Assembly (NCBI GenBank): GCA_946122785.1
Contig: CAMGYJ010000010.1
Coordinates: forward strand, 47,203,134 to 47,267,133
Length of the DNA stretch: 64,000 bases
Source of the DNA: Linum tenue
Lineage: Eukaryota > Streptophyta > Magnoliopsida > Malpighiales > Linaceae
Direction of reading: 5' to 3'
Below the pieces are notes generated by a model. It made no database searches. It saw only the letters and a list, made by a program, of their open reading frames with translations, and was not told the origin of the DNA. This document shows positions 49,701 to 61,315 of this stretch, one piece after another; position 1 is the first letter of the stretch; the number at the start of each line of letters is the position of its first letter. The translations under genes and the position numbers were made by a program.

Positions 49701-52700
49701 ACCATATCTTCTCATTTCCTCTGCCACTTGAACTCGCAGAGACCTCCTCACGGTGCCAAATAACAATTGCTTAAGACAGGTTTCAGTGTCTTCTCCTAGC
49801 CTTTGCAAAGTTGCAACAGCGAGTCCAGTTTCACCCTGTTCATGATGCATGGTTAATGACGAACAGTATTCATTTCATCTTTGTGCAAGTAAATATCAGT
49901 ACGCTACCTTTAGAAATAGGTCGTAAGCAATAGCTCTTCCAATCTCACGAACTTCACCAAAAGTATCAGGAGGCTCCTTATCACTATCTCTCTCTTTTGA
50001 ACGATGAAGATGCAGTTGCAGAACTGCTAGAGGAAGACGACCAGAGTGTAGAGCATCTTTAACTACAGTTTTCAGATCCAAATTATCTAGTTTCCATCGT
50101 GCAATCATCTCCTTGGGATTCTCTAATGGCAAAACATTATTTCTAACACTAGAAACAACAAGAGATGCCATATTTGGATCTTGGGGATTGAAACGGTCAT
50201 CCACAGAGTCTGAGGGCACTAAAGCAAGCTTATCATTGCTAGGGCCCGTGGCGGACTCATAGATCTGCAGCTCTTGATGGTTTAGTGTCTCCAGTGATGC
50301 GGCATCTGGTAAAACAAGTGCAAGTTGGGATTCATCTGGATACGAGTTTACTTCTGGCAAATTCAATCCATCCCTGCCATCCACCTGTAAATTGACAAGA
50401 TTGTGCTAAATAGAAGTAGAGAGAAATAAGTTACTCAAAATGGAATGCAATTTACAGAGACGAGCATACCAATCTCTGTCCTGTCTGTTTTGACATCGAG
50501 CCAAGCCGATACTGAAGGTTGCGCACAATCTCCAGAAAGTGACCCATATTATAAAGCCTCTGACAGTTATCCATTCCATCATGAACATTTTCTGGTGAAA
50601 CTGACGGAAGAGAAAACAAACTGGCCATCTTGGGACTGTTTGAATTGTACACCCCTTTATTATGCTCATGCAAACCATCATTGCGTATAATTTGAGTGGT
50701 AAAGGACGTAGCCAGTGCAAGAAGCCTGTGATATAGACATGGAAAAGGTAAGAAATTTGATCTGATTACAGAACAATTAAACCATCTTAACATCTTACCT
50801 TGAAGCCGCAGAGACTTCAACATCATTTCCATTTCCAAGAGACATAAGGTAAACTGCAGCAAAGAGCAATCTCAAAATGCCTTCCTCAGCCAAATTCAGA
50901 TCCATAAGCATCTCTAGTGATCTGGTGAACAAATGATTAAAGGAAAAGTACAATTTGTGTCAGTTAATCATTAACAGGAGGCCTTGGCCACATATTCATG
51001 CATCTTAGTTATAAATCAAAGGGTGGCAATTGTAAGCATAATAAAGATTTCAGAAGCCACGTGAATAAAAGGAGCATGTACCATCCTTCTTTTTCCATGA
51101 ATAAAAGTAGCATGCACAATCACGAAAGCATTTACAGGATATGGAGTCTGCAAAACCTACCTAGTTCTGTAGTTTAAGTAGGCTGATAATGAACAAGGTA
51201 AACAACACAAGGGAATAAAGGTTTATGCTTGTATGCAAGTTATGGACGACAGAATGCTCTATCCTTACTTTCCATAATCAACACACCATTAATTTGACAT
51301 GCTTCAAGGCAGAAGAAAACAAGACAAAAGAAGAAGTCGTCAAACATACTCATAATTAGACAAATTCAATATGCTACACTGTTCATACAGTAAGATTACT
51401 GTAACTAACACGTTATCATTGAAGCAAGTTAACACAGCAACTGAATCCCATATCTAAAGAGGCTCCATGACATACTGAAATTTGAAGCAACAAAAGCACC
51501 ACCAAACTTTAAATTGAGCTAAATTACGTCTATATCTCACTCCATCAAATTAACGGATTAAGTACGAAACTGGAAGTTCACTTTCTCCACATTATATTTG
51601 TCAATATTCAAGCCAAAAAAAGTTAGAAGTTAAATTCTAAAGATTAAATGGTGATAAAAGAAAGTGCAGATCTTGCAAATAACTGAGAGAGAATGCAAAA
51701 AGAATCATCACTGTAACAGGACAAACCAATAACTGAATAGGCCAAGGGTGCATAACAAATCTTACTGCTTTATTTCATCAAATTTCAGGTAGTCCAAAGC
51801 CAATTGTAGTCTGCGCAGTCTAGATACTTTCAGATTCCAACCTGGTACATGAAGAAATTATGATTTCAGAAAGATAGCTAACGAAAGCATGCAAACCCCA
51901 TGGTAGATAAAGTCAGAAGTGAAATGGAACCAGCAAACAAAAACATGAACAACATGCCTCAGTGATATGTGATATGGGTGCAACATGCCTCAGCATAATC
52001 GGACAATAGCCTTCTTACCATTTTGCAAACATAACCCATCTGCGACCTCTGGTCCTTCATGCAGAATAATTCTGTCTAAAATTTCAACTTTCCAAGGTGA
52101 AAAAGGCTGACTTGGTTCAGCAACACAGAGAGTTCCTTGGACATGCGAACTGCATTCTGACTTCATATTTTGTGGCCGATAACCAATGGTCTCAACAGGA
52201 AGGAAGTTGGGTGAAACTGAAATGGAAGGAAGAACAACTGAAATGCCAATCTCAGTCACCAAGTACAGGGACCCCTGAAAATTACAGCCAACTGCTTCGC
52301 CAACAAAAGCTTCTATCTTCTCCTCAAGAGAGCATAATTTGCTCTTAGAGTTCAGCAATTCATCATCACATATAGTTGTGTTCTTACGCAAACTCAAGTG
52401 GAGAAGCTGGTTACTCCTTTGGCTGTCAAGATTGTGCCTCCTAAGGAATTGAGTGATTCCCAAAGCTGAAAAGCATATATTGACATTCTCACCAAATCTC
52501 TTTGTAGGAAGAAAGACTTCACGGATCGGGTGTGCATTTGCCTCGGTATCACCAAAATGATGAATTCCTGTTTTTGATGCCGCAGAAAATCTGTGACTAC
52601 GTAAGGCTTCCTGCATCCCTTTTCCACTGTGGCCCAACTGTTGGATGCTTCGAAGCAAATCCAACTTGGAATCATTAAAGGATGAACGGTTTCCACCTCT

Positions 52701-54499
52701 TTTAAATGCGCTAGCCAGGAATATCCTCTGACAACCTATATCCATACTACCAACCTCCCAACCAACAAACATTCCAAGCTCTGAATTTCGGAAATACGGA
52801 GGCAACCTATCTCTTGGATTGTGTTCATCTGGCAAGTACTTGCCAGCACAAATCACATATATGAGACCACACCCATCAACTGCAGCTATCAGAGTTGTAT
52901 GCGATGCAACAAGCAGCTTCTTAAACATTCTTACGTTGGCTCTATCTTGCCCCAGTATGTATGGTTGAGGGTTTAGTCCAGAAGCCTGTAAAATATCTAT
53001 CTGTGCAACAAACTCACCAGATAATGAAGCATAGAAATATATTAATCCATGTTTACCTAGGCAAACAAGAAGATTATTGGAAAAGCAAAAGTCTGTCCAT
53101 TCAGCCAAGGGTTCTGCCTCAAAACTTTCCTTCAGCTTCACTGAGGAAACCCACTTGATCCCTTCACAATGTAAACTAGCAACAACCAGTACAGCTTTCG
53201 TGCTGGTTCTCTTAGCATCATCCTCGGGATCATTGAAAAAAGAATCCACCAAGGATAAAACAAATCCAACTAGACTATATGTGCAATTGGTAAACACTCT
53301 GGAGCATTTACATGAATGAACACCGATACTGTCAGACAAACCATGAGACTTACCTACAACAGTATCACTCAAACTCCCATGAGTAACAAAGTTTAGAAGT
53401 GACGAATCACTCCCAAAAAGGCGAAATGAAACAACTTCAGCTGAATTAGGAAATGAACCCCTCTCGGGAAACCTGGTCCATAGTTTTCCGTCAGATTCAG
53501 CAGTCTCAGCTTTGGTGGAGAAGGAACACAACCATTTTTTTGACGCAATACCTGCCGAAGACTCGTGAACCACATTTTCTGTACATAGATGTTCTGCTTC
53601 TTCACCATTTTCATGGGCCTTGTTAACAGCCATATTAGCATCAGTTACCTCAGAAGATAAGCCAAAAAAACCCTCTGCTTCCATGTTCTGAACTGAAGTT
53701 GAAGCAGGTCCCCACTCCACCCACCTCCCTTGTTTAGATTGATCTTCCGAAACTGAGGTATCTTTTTCAACTGTTTTATCCCTTTGACGGAATGCGTGCA
53801 CCACGACTTGGTGACCGTTAGATATGAAGAGAAGATCTCTAAATGAGTCGTTATCAGGCTTACTGCAACTGTCCCCACAAATACCCCAAGCCTGTGAGTT
53901 AACACCGCTAAGAAAAGAGTAACTAGTCCTTGTACTTTTATGGACACCAGAAGAATCAGAATCGGAACCCACTGCCGAATCAGAAGTGCAGGGAGTATCA
54001 TCCTTGGAATCCAAGCTATTGGCTTCCCTTGATGTTCCTGAACAAAAGGCCAGAGAAGACTGATTTGGAAGACCTTGTGACATATTTCGACTTGGGAAAT
54101 TCCCTGCCAACATGAACAGACAAAATGGCGATAGAAGTAAAATATATGCATCAAATTAACTGAAAGCATCTCAACTTTGCTCTCACACAGATTCAACACT
54201 AGATGAACTTCAACATGAGCAGAAATTACAAAAAAAAAAAAACTGCTGCCCGATGACAAAGTATACATATCCAAATAACGAATCCCACAATTAAAAGGAG
54301 AGCACTATAAGGAGGCAGGAACCGTATATCCACCTGTATCCAGCGGAAGCAGTAATGCCTCATTTTGATAAGACAACAACAGTAGCTGCTCCCTTGTCGG
54401 AGATATAAAACCTTCACGATAATCAGACAACTTGTGCTCGAAACCAGAAGGCCCCCACTTCAGCAACTGCAGCACAGCAAGGCCCTGAGAGTGCTCCAT
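37773..54499 (-). CDS. Spatacsin-like protein (Spatacsin C-terminal domain), very large
   Basis: A 16.7-kb gene with roughly 25-30 exons by my reading; not all edges were resolved. The start is the ATG at 54499 (MEHSQGLAVLQLLKWG); the in-frame ATG 15 bp upstream is possible. Exon 1 (54499-54334) joins exon 2 (54103-52019), an uninterrupted 2.1-kb exon with the N-terminal beta-propeller-like region. Later exons give helical-repeat sequence, for example LLALATSFTTQIIRNDGLHE, GDCQWAKWLILSRIKGREYD and GLHKLVIHHCVQYNLPNLLD. The last exons (38520-37773) hold the conserved C-terminal domain: EQWFRRYYKD, LEAMRYFIEAAEVY, PLVLRKGHGGGYLPLM. Animal spatacsin (SPG11) works with spastizin and AP-5 in lysosome reformation. 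The plant protein (Arabidopsis At4g39420) has no established role. No internal stop was noticed in recognised exons. Confidence 0.93.
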
Positions 54500-55500
54500 C
54501 CTATTCCTGTTCAAAAAGGGGAAGACACTGGTATCAACATTAGGATACCTGTTCGTGCATAAAGGACATTGACAACACTCAAATAGACTGATAGAGCGGC
54601 AAACACTCCAAAGTAAGACAACACTCGAGGGAGCTAAACTAGCTCAAATAATCATTCATCTTTAGTTTCCCAGAGCTTGATCATGTAACTACTGTCAGAG
54701 CTCTCACTAACCAGAGCGGACCATACTTGCAATTCGAGCTAGACTAGCACGGAATTCAACTCAAACTCACATGGACGAACGCCAATTTACATAACCTCAA
54801 GTGAAGCTGAATTAACTAAACTCCACCAACGAGTTTAATTCAAAATCTAATAGAAAAGCTCCATAGCCGAAGAACAAGGACTCTAAGCACCATATTTCCT
54901 TCACTGTCGTCAACTCAATCGATTGCTAGTCGAGAAACTGCAAAGCCCTCACTCTCGCCATCACCATCACGTCATCTCGATTGGCATCGGAAATAACCAT
55001 TCGACTGGAATCAGCTCTCAGCACAAAAACAAAGACACATCGAGATGTACACGCACCGAAGAAAAAACAGAAGTTCCACAGGTTTTTGCAAAATTCGCAA
55101 TCTAATTTCCAATTCGACAAGTTCACCTAGCCCTAAATATGTTTAGAAAATCACAGGCGACTATCGGATTCAGATCTTTCCCCGCACCTGATTGTCATGT
55201 CAGCTTTATGGACGGGACGACGGTCTATCCATTGGCGGATACGGTGTGTTCATGAGGATGAAGCTGGAAGTAGAGAAGAGAAACGTCGACGGACGGATAC
55301 CACGGATTGGTAGAAAGAAAGAGTGCGTCTCAGTGGTTTTGCGGCGTCGCGCCGGAGAGGAAGACGACGAGAGACCGGTCAGGCGGATAATGAGGAAGGA
55401 AAGCGCAGGAAAAGGAAGGAAGGAAGGAAGGAAGGAACGAGAGATTAATGATGTCCGATTGGAGAGAAAAAGTTGAAAGCGAACTGGGAAATGGAATTTC
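54500..55500 (-). promoter_or_regulatory. 5' leader and promoter region of the spatacsin-like gene
   Basis: Non-coding sequence upstream of the ATG at 54499. It includes a (GGAA)n microsatellite at about 55412-55437, which reads TTCC on the transcribed strand, and GA-rich sequence around it, as is common in plant leaders. The plus-strand open frame at 55192-55476 is a by-product of this purine-rich stretch. Confidence 0.5.
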
Positions 55501-56362
55501 TTTTCACTTTTCGATTTTCCAACAAGTGAGAAATATCGCGTTAAACCCTTTTTATTACAAACAAATTGTAGGGATGAGTTAAGGGCTAACTTTTGGTGCT
55601 AAAATCTAGTTTAAATAATTATAGGTCTTTTTTATCAAAGGAAAAGTGATTGTTATCAACAAAAAATGAATTTAAGTCTTCAAATGGATTAAACAAATTT
55701 GTAAAGAGGAAGTATACTTGTCGATGTCATCATAGTTTGTTGAAGTATCATTATGCATTAATTTATATTCTATATTTTTATTAGTTGCCATCATGTATTA
55801 ACTTATGTGTTTTAGTTTTATTCTTGAAGGAATTGTCTTGTATAATTATTTGATCTTCATGCATGCAATATACTATTGGTGATTATCAAAAAGAAAATCT
55901 TCGTGGGCTGAGCTGAATTATCTTTTAGGGCTTAACTATTGGCTTTACATGTTTGTGGACCTATTTACGTGAAGCCCATTTAGTCTTGTTCCTCTCATGG
56001 GCGCGTTACTATAGCCCTTTGGAGCTCAAGGTTGCTGGCCCGGAGTTTCAACTGTTACTACACTGTATGAAAGCCCGGTTTTAAGTATTGGGCCTTCTTG
56101 GGAGGCCCAAATTAGTTTGGAGATTCAATCAAGGCTGCACACTGGACTTTTTATTACCCCAAAGATACTAACAACATGGGGAGGTTTTTTTAAGCAAAGA
56201 TTTAAAAACTGTACAACACGAACGATTTAATCGGAGAAATCTATTAGTGGAGGACTGAAGGCTAAACTAATAGGTGGTATGTAATTGTGTACAGTCGATG
56301 GACTTGCATACACGAGCCCTGTCCATAGTTTGGTTTTACCTTTGTTTGACCTTTTTATTTTA
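55501..56362. other. Intergenic, AT-rich
   Basis: No gene. Several ggccca/tgggc words lie between 55900 and 56120. The stretch from about 56300 to 56362 is paralogous to 60788-60870; see the Helitron entry. Confidence 0.5.
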
Positions 56363-58062
56363 CTAGCTTTGTACCTGGCCCGTCGGCCGGGTGGATTTCA
56401 TTTAATTATACATTAATTATATTGACTTGTGTATGTTCAAATTATTTTGGTTATTCATAATTGAGGATATTTTTGTAACACATTCTTAAAAAACAATTTG
56501 TGATGTCTCGTGTGTGATGTCAATATTAGTATATGAACGATTGACTTTGTGACTAACTTCTCAAATACGCACTCAATACTCAATCATATGTTTGTAACAT
56601 CGTAACTTCATATCTCAATGTTAATATAATCAACTACTAATTTAGGAATATTGATTATCGGCTATGTTGTTCGTAGACATATGTACAAAATTCTAATAAT
56701 TTATCATGGTTAGTCATGTTTATTCAATTCTCTAAGTTTGTAAAGGAGTTGCAATAATGATTTATGAAGTCTCACTGTAAGTAATATGAAAATTTTTCCA
56801 CCAAAATATTGAAATGATTATCATATATAATAATTGTTTTCTATAGTTGGATAAACACCAATGAGTACACTCAAATTGATTATCGTATATAATGAACATA
56901 CAATGAATTTCAAGAGCATATATAAACACATCGTGCAGGTTCAAGGCTAGTATTCAATTAATAAATCCGTTTAAATTCTACTCGTTTGATGCAAATTTAA
57001 TTGGTGGATTCATAAATTAGATTTATTGATTGTTGAAAAATTACCTATTAAATATATATTTTACAATACACAAACTTTATTTGTGACATAAAATATAATT
57101 GAAAAGTTACGTTTTGGTACCACAAATATTTTTGGTTATGCCATTTAGTACCTACAAATTTTCAAATATACATCTTGGTCCCATGCTTAGATATCACTTG
57201 GATCCATTATCCAGCGCAACAATCTATTAGATCCAATTCATGTATTCACCAATCCATTCGATTCAAGGATTCACTAATCCAATGCACCAATCCATGAATC
57301 TCATCCATTTGCCACCTCTAATTAGTTGTCAAAATGATAGCATCCCACATGCATTAGTTTTTGGATTAAATTGTGCCTGGGTGATATTATTTGAAAACAG
57401 GGCGAGCATGGCAGTTGCCATCCACGAAAGAGAAGAAAAAAGAAGGAAGAACTTTGAGGAAGGGAAAATACAGAGTAAACGGTCTAAACTAACCCAAAAA
57501 ATTAGTGTAATCGCAAATTACTCAGCACAACCGACAACGAAAGCTTTGTCTTTATTTCGTATTACAGTCAATTGCAAACTGATAGGTTGCTATAGGCTGC
57601 AAATTGATGATGAAGGTTTTAGATTTTTTCAAGCGGGAGGGGGGTTCTAATCCTTTTTTATAAGCAAAAAATTGAGATGTTCTGAAGCAACGATCAAAAA
57701 ACGGCTGAAAGGCTTCTCTATGGCAGCAGCGTTGCGGGTGGAATGCAAGTAAGCGGTTGGTGGCGCAGGGCTAGAGAGGCTGTTTTTTGAAGCAGGAGTT
57801 CGAGGGGGGAATTTCAATTTCCCATGGTGCATGGCCTTGATAGCGAGGAAGAGCCGAGAGGGGGACATGAAACCGCAGGGTTTTGGGACGAATGATAGAA
57901 TTGGAGTTTTCGCAGGAGCGAGTGATGTTTTTATCGTGCTTTTTCTGGCGGAGATGATTTTGATTGGTTAAATGTCTTTGCTGACGTGGAAGATTGAGGG
58001 ATGCAGAAATTTGAATTGGCGAGGCTTAAAATGGGAAAACGCTTTATATATTCTTTAGAAGA
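56363..58062 (-). mobile_element. Non-autonomous Helitron, 1.7 kb
   Basis: Read on the minus strand, the element starts TCTTCTAAAGAATATATAAA (58062 downward) and ends CTAG at 56363, inserted between host A and T, the Helitron rule. A hairpin (stem CCCGGCC/GGCCAGG with one G:T pair, loop GACG) ends 11 nt before the CTAG terminus, as in rolling-circle elements. A paralogous segment at 60788-60892 carries both flanks joined without the insert, which confirms the ends. No Rep/helicase frame is present. A second, opposed Helitron-like 3' end (caaggctag, 56942-56950) lies inside, so the interior is composite. Confidence 0.8.
57647..57868 (-). CDS. Small open frame inside the Helitron, possible captured gene fragment
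   Basis: 73 codons in the Helitron's sense orientation, starting 195 bp from its 5' end. It begins MSPSRLFLAIKAMHHGKLKF, then a Pro/Ser/Ala-rich stretch. GC content is clearly higher than in the surrounding DNA. Helitrons often carry host exons, so this may be a captured first exon with some 5' UTR. I do not recognise the family, and it may not be translated. Confidence 0.3.
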   Translation of the reverse strand: MSPSRLFLAIKAMHHGKLKFPPRTPASKNSLSSPAPPTAYLHSTRNAAAIEKPFSRFLIVASEHLNFLLIKKD

Positions 58063-58084
58063 TATTTTCAGGCCATGTTGCATG

Positions 58085-58210
58085 CAGGGGCGGACCCACC
58101 TTTGGCCAAGGTGTGTCACCAACACACCTTGGTTCGAAGTTTTTGTGAAGAACCCACAATTTTTTGGTGTAAGAAATTCGAATATGGGACCTCCGACACA
58201 CCTTCAATAA
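58085..58210. mobile_element. One end of a hAT-like element (right end not found)
   Basis: The sequence caggggcggacccacc is a common terminus of plant hAT-type elements. Just inside is a perfect hairpin: ccaaggtgtg (58106-58115) and cacaccttgg (58123-58132). The element begins exactly where similarity between 58063-58084 and 60871-60892 stops, which supports an insertion at this point. No matching ...gcccctg end was found downstream. Confidence 0.45.
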
Positions 58211-58554
58211 TTGCAACCGACACACTTTATTACATTAAAAAAATATTCTCATAATGTTATTATAAATTTGAATGAGTATTTAGAAAGATAGCTATCCACT
58301 TAGAGACAACACCGATAATTTGAATGAGAATTAAATTGATTAATAACCTGGTTGAGTCAAATAATTAGATAATGAACCCCAGGCTGTCTTTCCCCATTGC
58401 TTCTTTTATAGATTTTTTTTTAAGTTAATTTTCAACTTACTTTCTAGTTTAGTTATTTCTTTCCACGTTGACGCGTGTAGCCACCCTACAATCGTCGCCG
58501 TTGAGCCAACGACATCCTCATGCTCATTCAAATTTCCACGTTGACACATGTGGC

Positions 58555-59074
58555 TAGGGCTGAAAATTGCCCTGCCCCGCCACTGACCCTGTCCGACCCG
58601 GCCCTAAAGGGTCAAGATGTATAACTGACCCGACCAGCCCCCTGTTTCCTTCTTGACCCTGTATGATCCTTTAGGGTCGGGGTGGGTCTGGCCAGGTAGT
58701 AACCCTTATCAACACACTGACTTTTACAAATTACATTTTGGTACACAAAATTATTTTTTCTTACAATTTAGTACCTAATTTTTTTTACAGATAAGTCCTT
58801 AAAATTTGATGGAAAATCACGTTTGGTACCCAAATCCTTTATTTTGATAATTTAGTACCTAAACTTTTAAAATTTCACAAACAGGTCCAATGTGTTGTTA
58901 TGTGAAATTTCATATCTAAGGGTCATAGGGTCAAAGAGTGACCCGACCCAACCCAACCCTTACAGAGTCAAAAGATGACCCGACCCTAAACTGACCCTGT
59001 AGACAAACTGACCCAGCCCGATCCTCAGGATCGGGGCTGGTCGATGGGTTTTTAGGGTCAAGTTTACACCCCTA
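58555..59074. mobile_element. hAT-type MITE, 520 bp
   Basis: Its left end is TAGGGCTGAAAATTGCCC. Read inward, its right end is TAGGGGTGTAAACTTGACCC. The flanks catgtggc (58547-58554) and tatgtggc (59075-59082) form an 8-bp target duplication with one mismatch. The interior has many copies of GACCC/GGGTC, and a central block of the 'ttttggtac...atttagtacct' type that also occurs near 57110-57165, so a dispersed repeat may be nested in it. Confidence 0.8.
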
Positions 59075-59596
59075 TATGTGGCCACCCTTCGAGCTTCTCT
59101 TCCCAATTTTTTCATCTTAAATTAGTATTGACTTTACCTCTTGCAACTGCAAGCTACAAAATGACATTTCCCCATATGAGTTTAATCGAAAACAATCTTT
59201 GGTATAAGTTGAGTGACCAGTTTATGAATAATTGTTTAATTTTTTACATACAAAATACTTGATTTGCAATCTAATGCACAAATTTAATTAAGAAATCTTT
59301 CAAAATATGAAAATTCCACCGTAAAAAATAATGAAATTGGGGGGGAAAAAACACACAAACAGCAGAAGGGTAATTAAATATCGGCTAAGAAATCCGAAGG
59401 TTGCAAATTCTAGCTTTCCATTTTTGGTAGTATAAATAAAATACCACTTTTGACGAACGAGGAAGCTTCTTGGTCCATCTTTTGTTCTGTGCTATGTATG
59501 TTTGTTTGTTTTCTTTGTTATATTGTAATACTAGTAATGTCGGCTTTAGCCGATCTTAAGAATCGCAATTTATGTCATTTGTTTAGTACAAGAGAC

Positions 59597-59986
59597 TAGG
59601 GTGGCTATTTGGTCCGGACTTTTTGGTTTTACTCGAAATTGGATCGTATAATTCGGATTGAGATCGAATCGAGACCGGATAGCAAATAATCCAATTCCAT
59701 CTTCGGGCTTAAATTTGAGGTAAAAAACCGTTCGAAATCGGATAAAAACCGAATAAGAGAGCCCAACATTCAAAACTTAACCAACTCCTCACCCTTTGAG
59801 ACCTCAGACCATTCAAATCCCCACAAACTCAATCTAAAATCAAGACCGAATTGAGATCGGACCGGGTCAAGACCGGACTATATCCAATTAATTCAATCTT
59901 TGGTCTTTATATTTCAGAAAAGACCGGACCGAGATCGGATCAATTTGGGCCAATTTAACCGGACCGGACCGTATAGCCACCCCCTA
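59597..59986. mobile_element. hAT-type MITE, 390 bp
   Basis: Its left end is TAGGGTGGCTATTTGGTCCG and its right end, read inward, is TAGGGGGTGGCTATACGGTC, a good terminal inverted repeat of about 22 bp. The 8-bp target duplication is caagagac (59589-59596) against caagagat (59987-59994). TAGGG-GTGGC termini and an 8-bp duplication are hAT traits. The interior is rich in 'gagatcggat' and 'accgga' words. No transposase. Confidence 0.85.
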
Positions 59987-59994
59987 CAAGAGAT

Positions 59995-61277
59995 GGTATG
60001 TCCAACTTGTGCAAACTAAAGTCTCGTGGTTTAGCAGCACAAGGGTTCAACAGGTACAAATTGTAAAAAAAATCCATAATTCGGCATCAGCTTTTGTTTG
60101 AGAGGGCGTGTAAAAGATTAAAAGGCTTAACTCCAACAACTCGAATTATTGGGACCAAGTGGTTAGTTTGCTAATAAAACTAAAGGTAATTAACCAAAAT
60201 GATATGAAATTTTTTGATCCAGGCTACAAAATGATTTGACAAATGTTGCATTTCACACGACCAAGTACTAAAGTTAGAACCTATAACCAAATACTCATTT
60301 TCCGTTCAATCCATCCAAAAAGTTAATAGCGTAGGGATGGGCTTGTTGACTCAAACTTTTTGATCAACAAAGAAAGTTAAACATGATTTCTTCCCAAAAA
60401 AAAAAAAAAAAATTTATCGTCACTGATAATACTACGTATAGTTTGAAAACAAGAGCAACTCATTTTAGACATCGATTATCGATCTAACAACACTATGGTT
60501 TATTTTCCACCCTTTTGACTACAGAAAAGAAACAAACAGCCGCTGGCAACATCAACTGCACATTTCTTGCAAACCGAAACTACAAGACACACAAGTAGAC
60601 TGCAAAGCCAACCAAATCAAAAACTATAGAGACCTGAACGATGCAAATTGATTCTTACTTGGTTCGGCACCGATACTAATCATGATCAGATAATATATAA
60701 TATTCACATATGTTTATTATAATTTTATGGATATTATAAAATCACTTGTGTTAGTGGTTGTTGTTGTCGTCGTATTAGTCGTCTAGCCGACTTGTATACA
60801 CGAGCCGCCCTGTCCATAGTTTGGTAATGGTTTACCTGTGTTTGACCCCCTTTTTTATTTTATTTTATTTTATTTTCAGGCCATGTTGCATGGTAAAAGG
60901 GCTGTAAATTCCAGAACTTATTTATCTATCTATCTACCCCAACAACAACGCAAGCAACCCTAATTTAATTCTCTCATGGACTAGTCCGAATCTCAAGAGA
61001 ATACTCTCAACTCGTTAATCTTTATTTGTATCGATCCGTTTAGTCCTGTTTTGACATGAACTATCGCCTAAAGATTCACTTGCATTCCGTACCGGTTGTT
61101 CGCCTAAATTCTAAGAACTACTCATGGTGAATTTTTCGCGCGATCGATATTTTGCAAACTCTCTAGCTTTTTCCCGTTTTCGTGGAACACTAGGGCAAAC
61201 GGTATATTGGTCCGGCACACTGTAATAATGGACACATATCGTTGATTACAAAATATCTACACTTGGGTGGTTAACCC

Positions 61278-61312
<35 letters not shown>
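59995..61312. other. Intergenic with repeat scraps
   Basis: Contains a TRIM LTR scrap (60130-60172), poly-A/T runs (about 60395-60412), the Helitron empty-site paralogue (60788-60892, with a (TTTTA)n run at 60851-60875) and a (TA)n microsatellite at about 61278-61313. No gene seen. Confidence 0.5.
60130..60172 (+). mobile_element. TRIM LTR scrap
   Basis: The stretch ctccaacaactcgaattatt, then gggaccaagtggtta, matches the central part of the 76-bp LTR of the TRIM at 3367-3660 (there CCAACAACTCGAGTTATTGG on the minus strand) with a few changes. Neither LTR terminus nor the primer-binding site is present. Confidence 0.55.

Positions 61313-61315
<3 letters not shown>

Noticed and set aside
55192..55476. 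94-codon plus-strand open frame with many Arg/Glu/Lys
   Set aside because: It is a by-product of the purine-rich strand and the (GGAA)n repeat in the promoter of the minus-strand spatacsin gene.
58063..60892. 22-bp direct repeat tattttcaggccatgttgcatg seen as LTRs or a target duplication of a 2.8-kb element
   Set aside because: The second copy is preceded by sequence matching the left flank of the Helitron, so the pattern is a filled site and an empty site of a duplicated segment.
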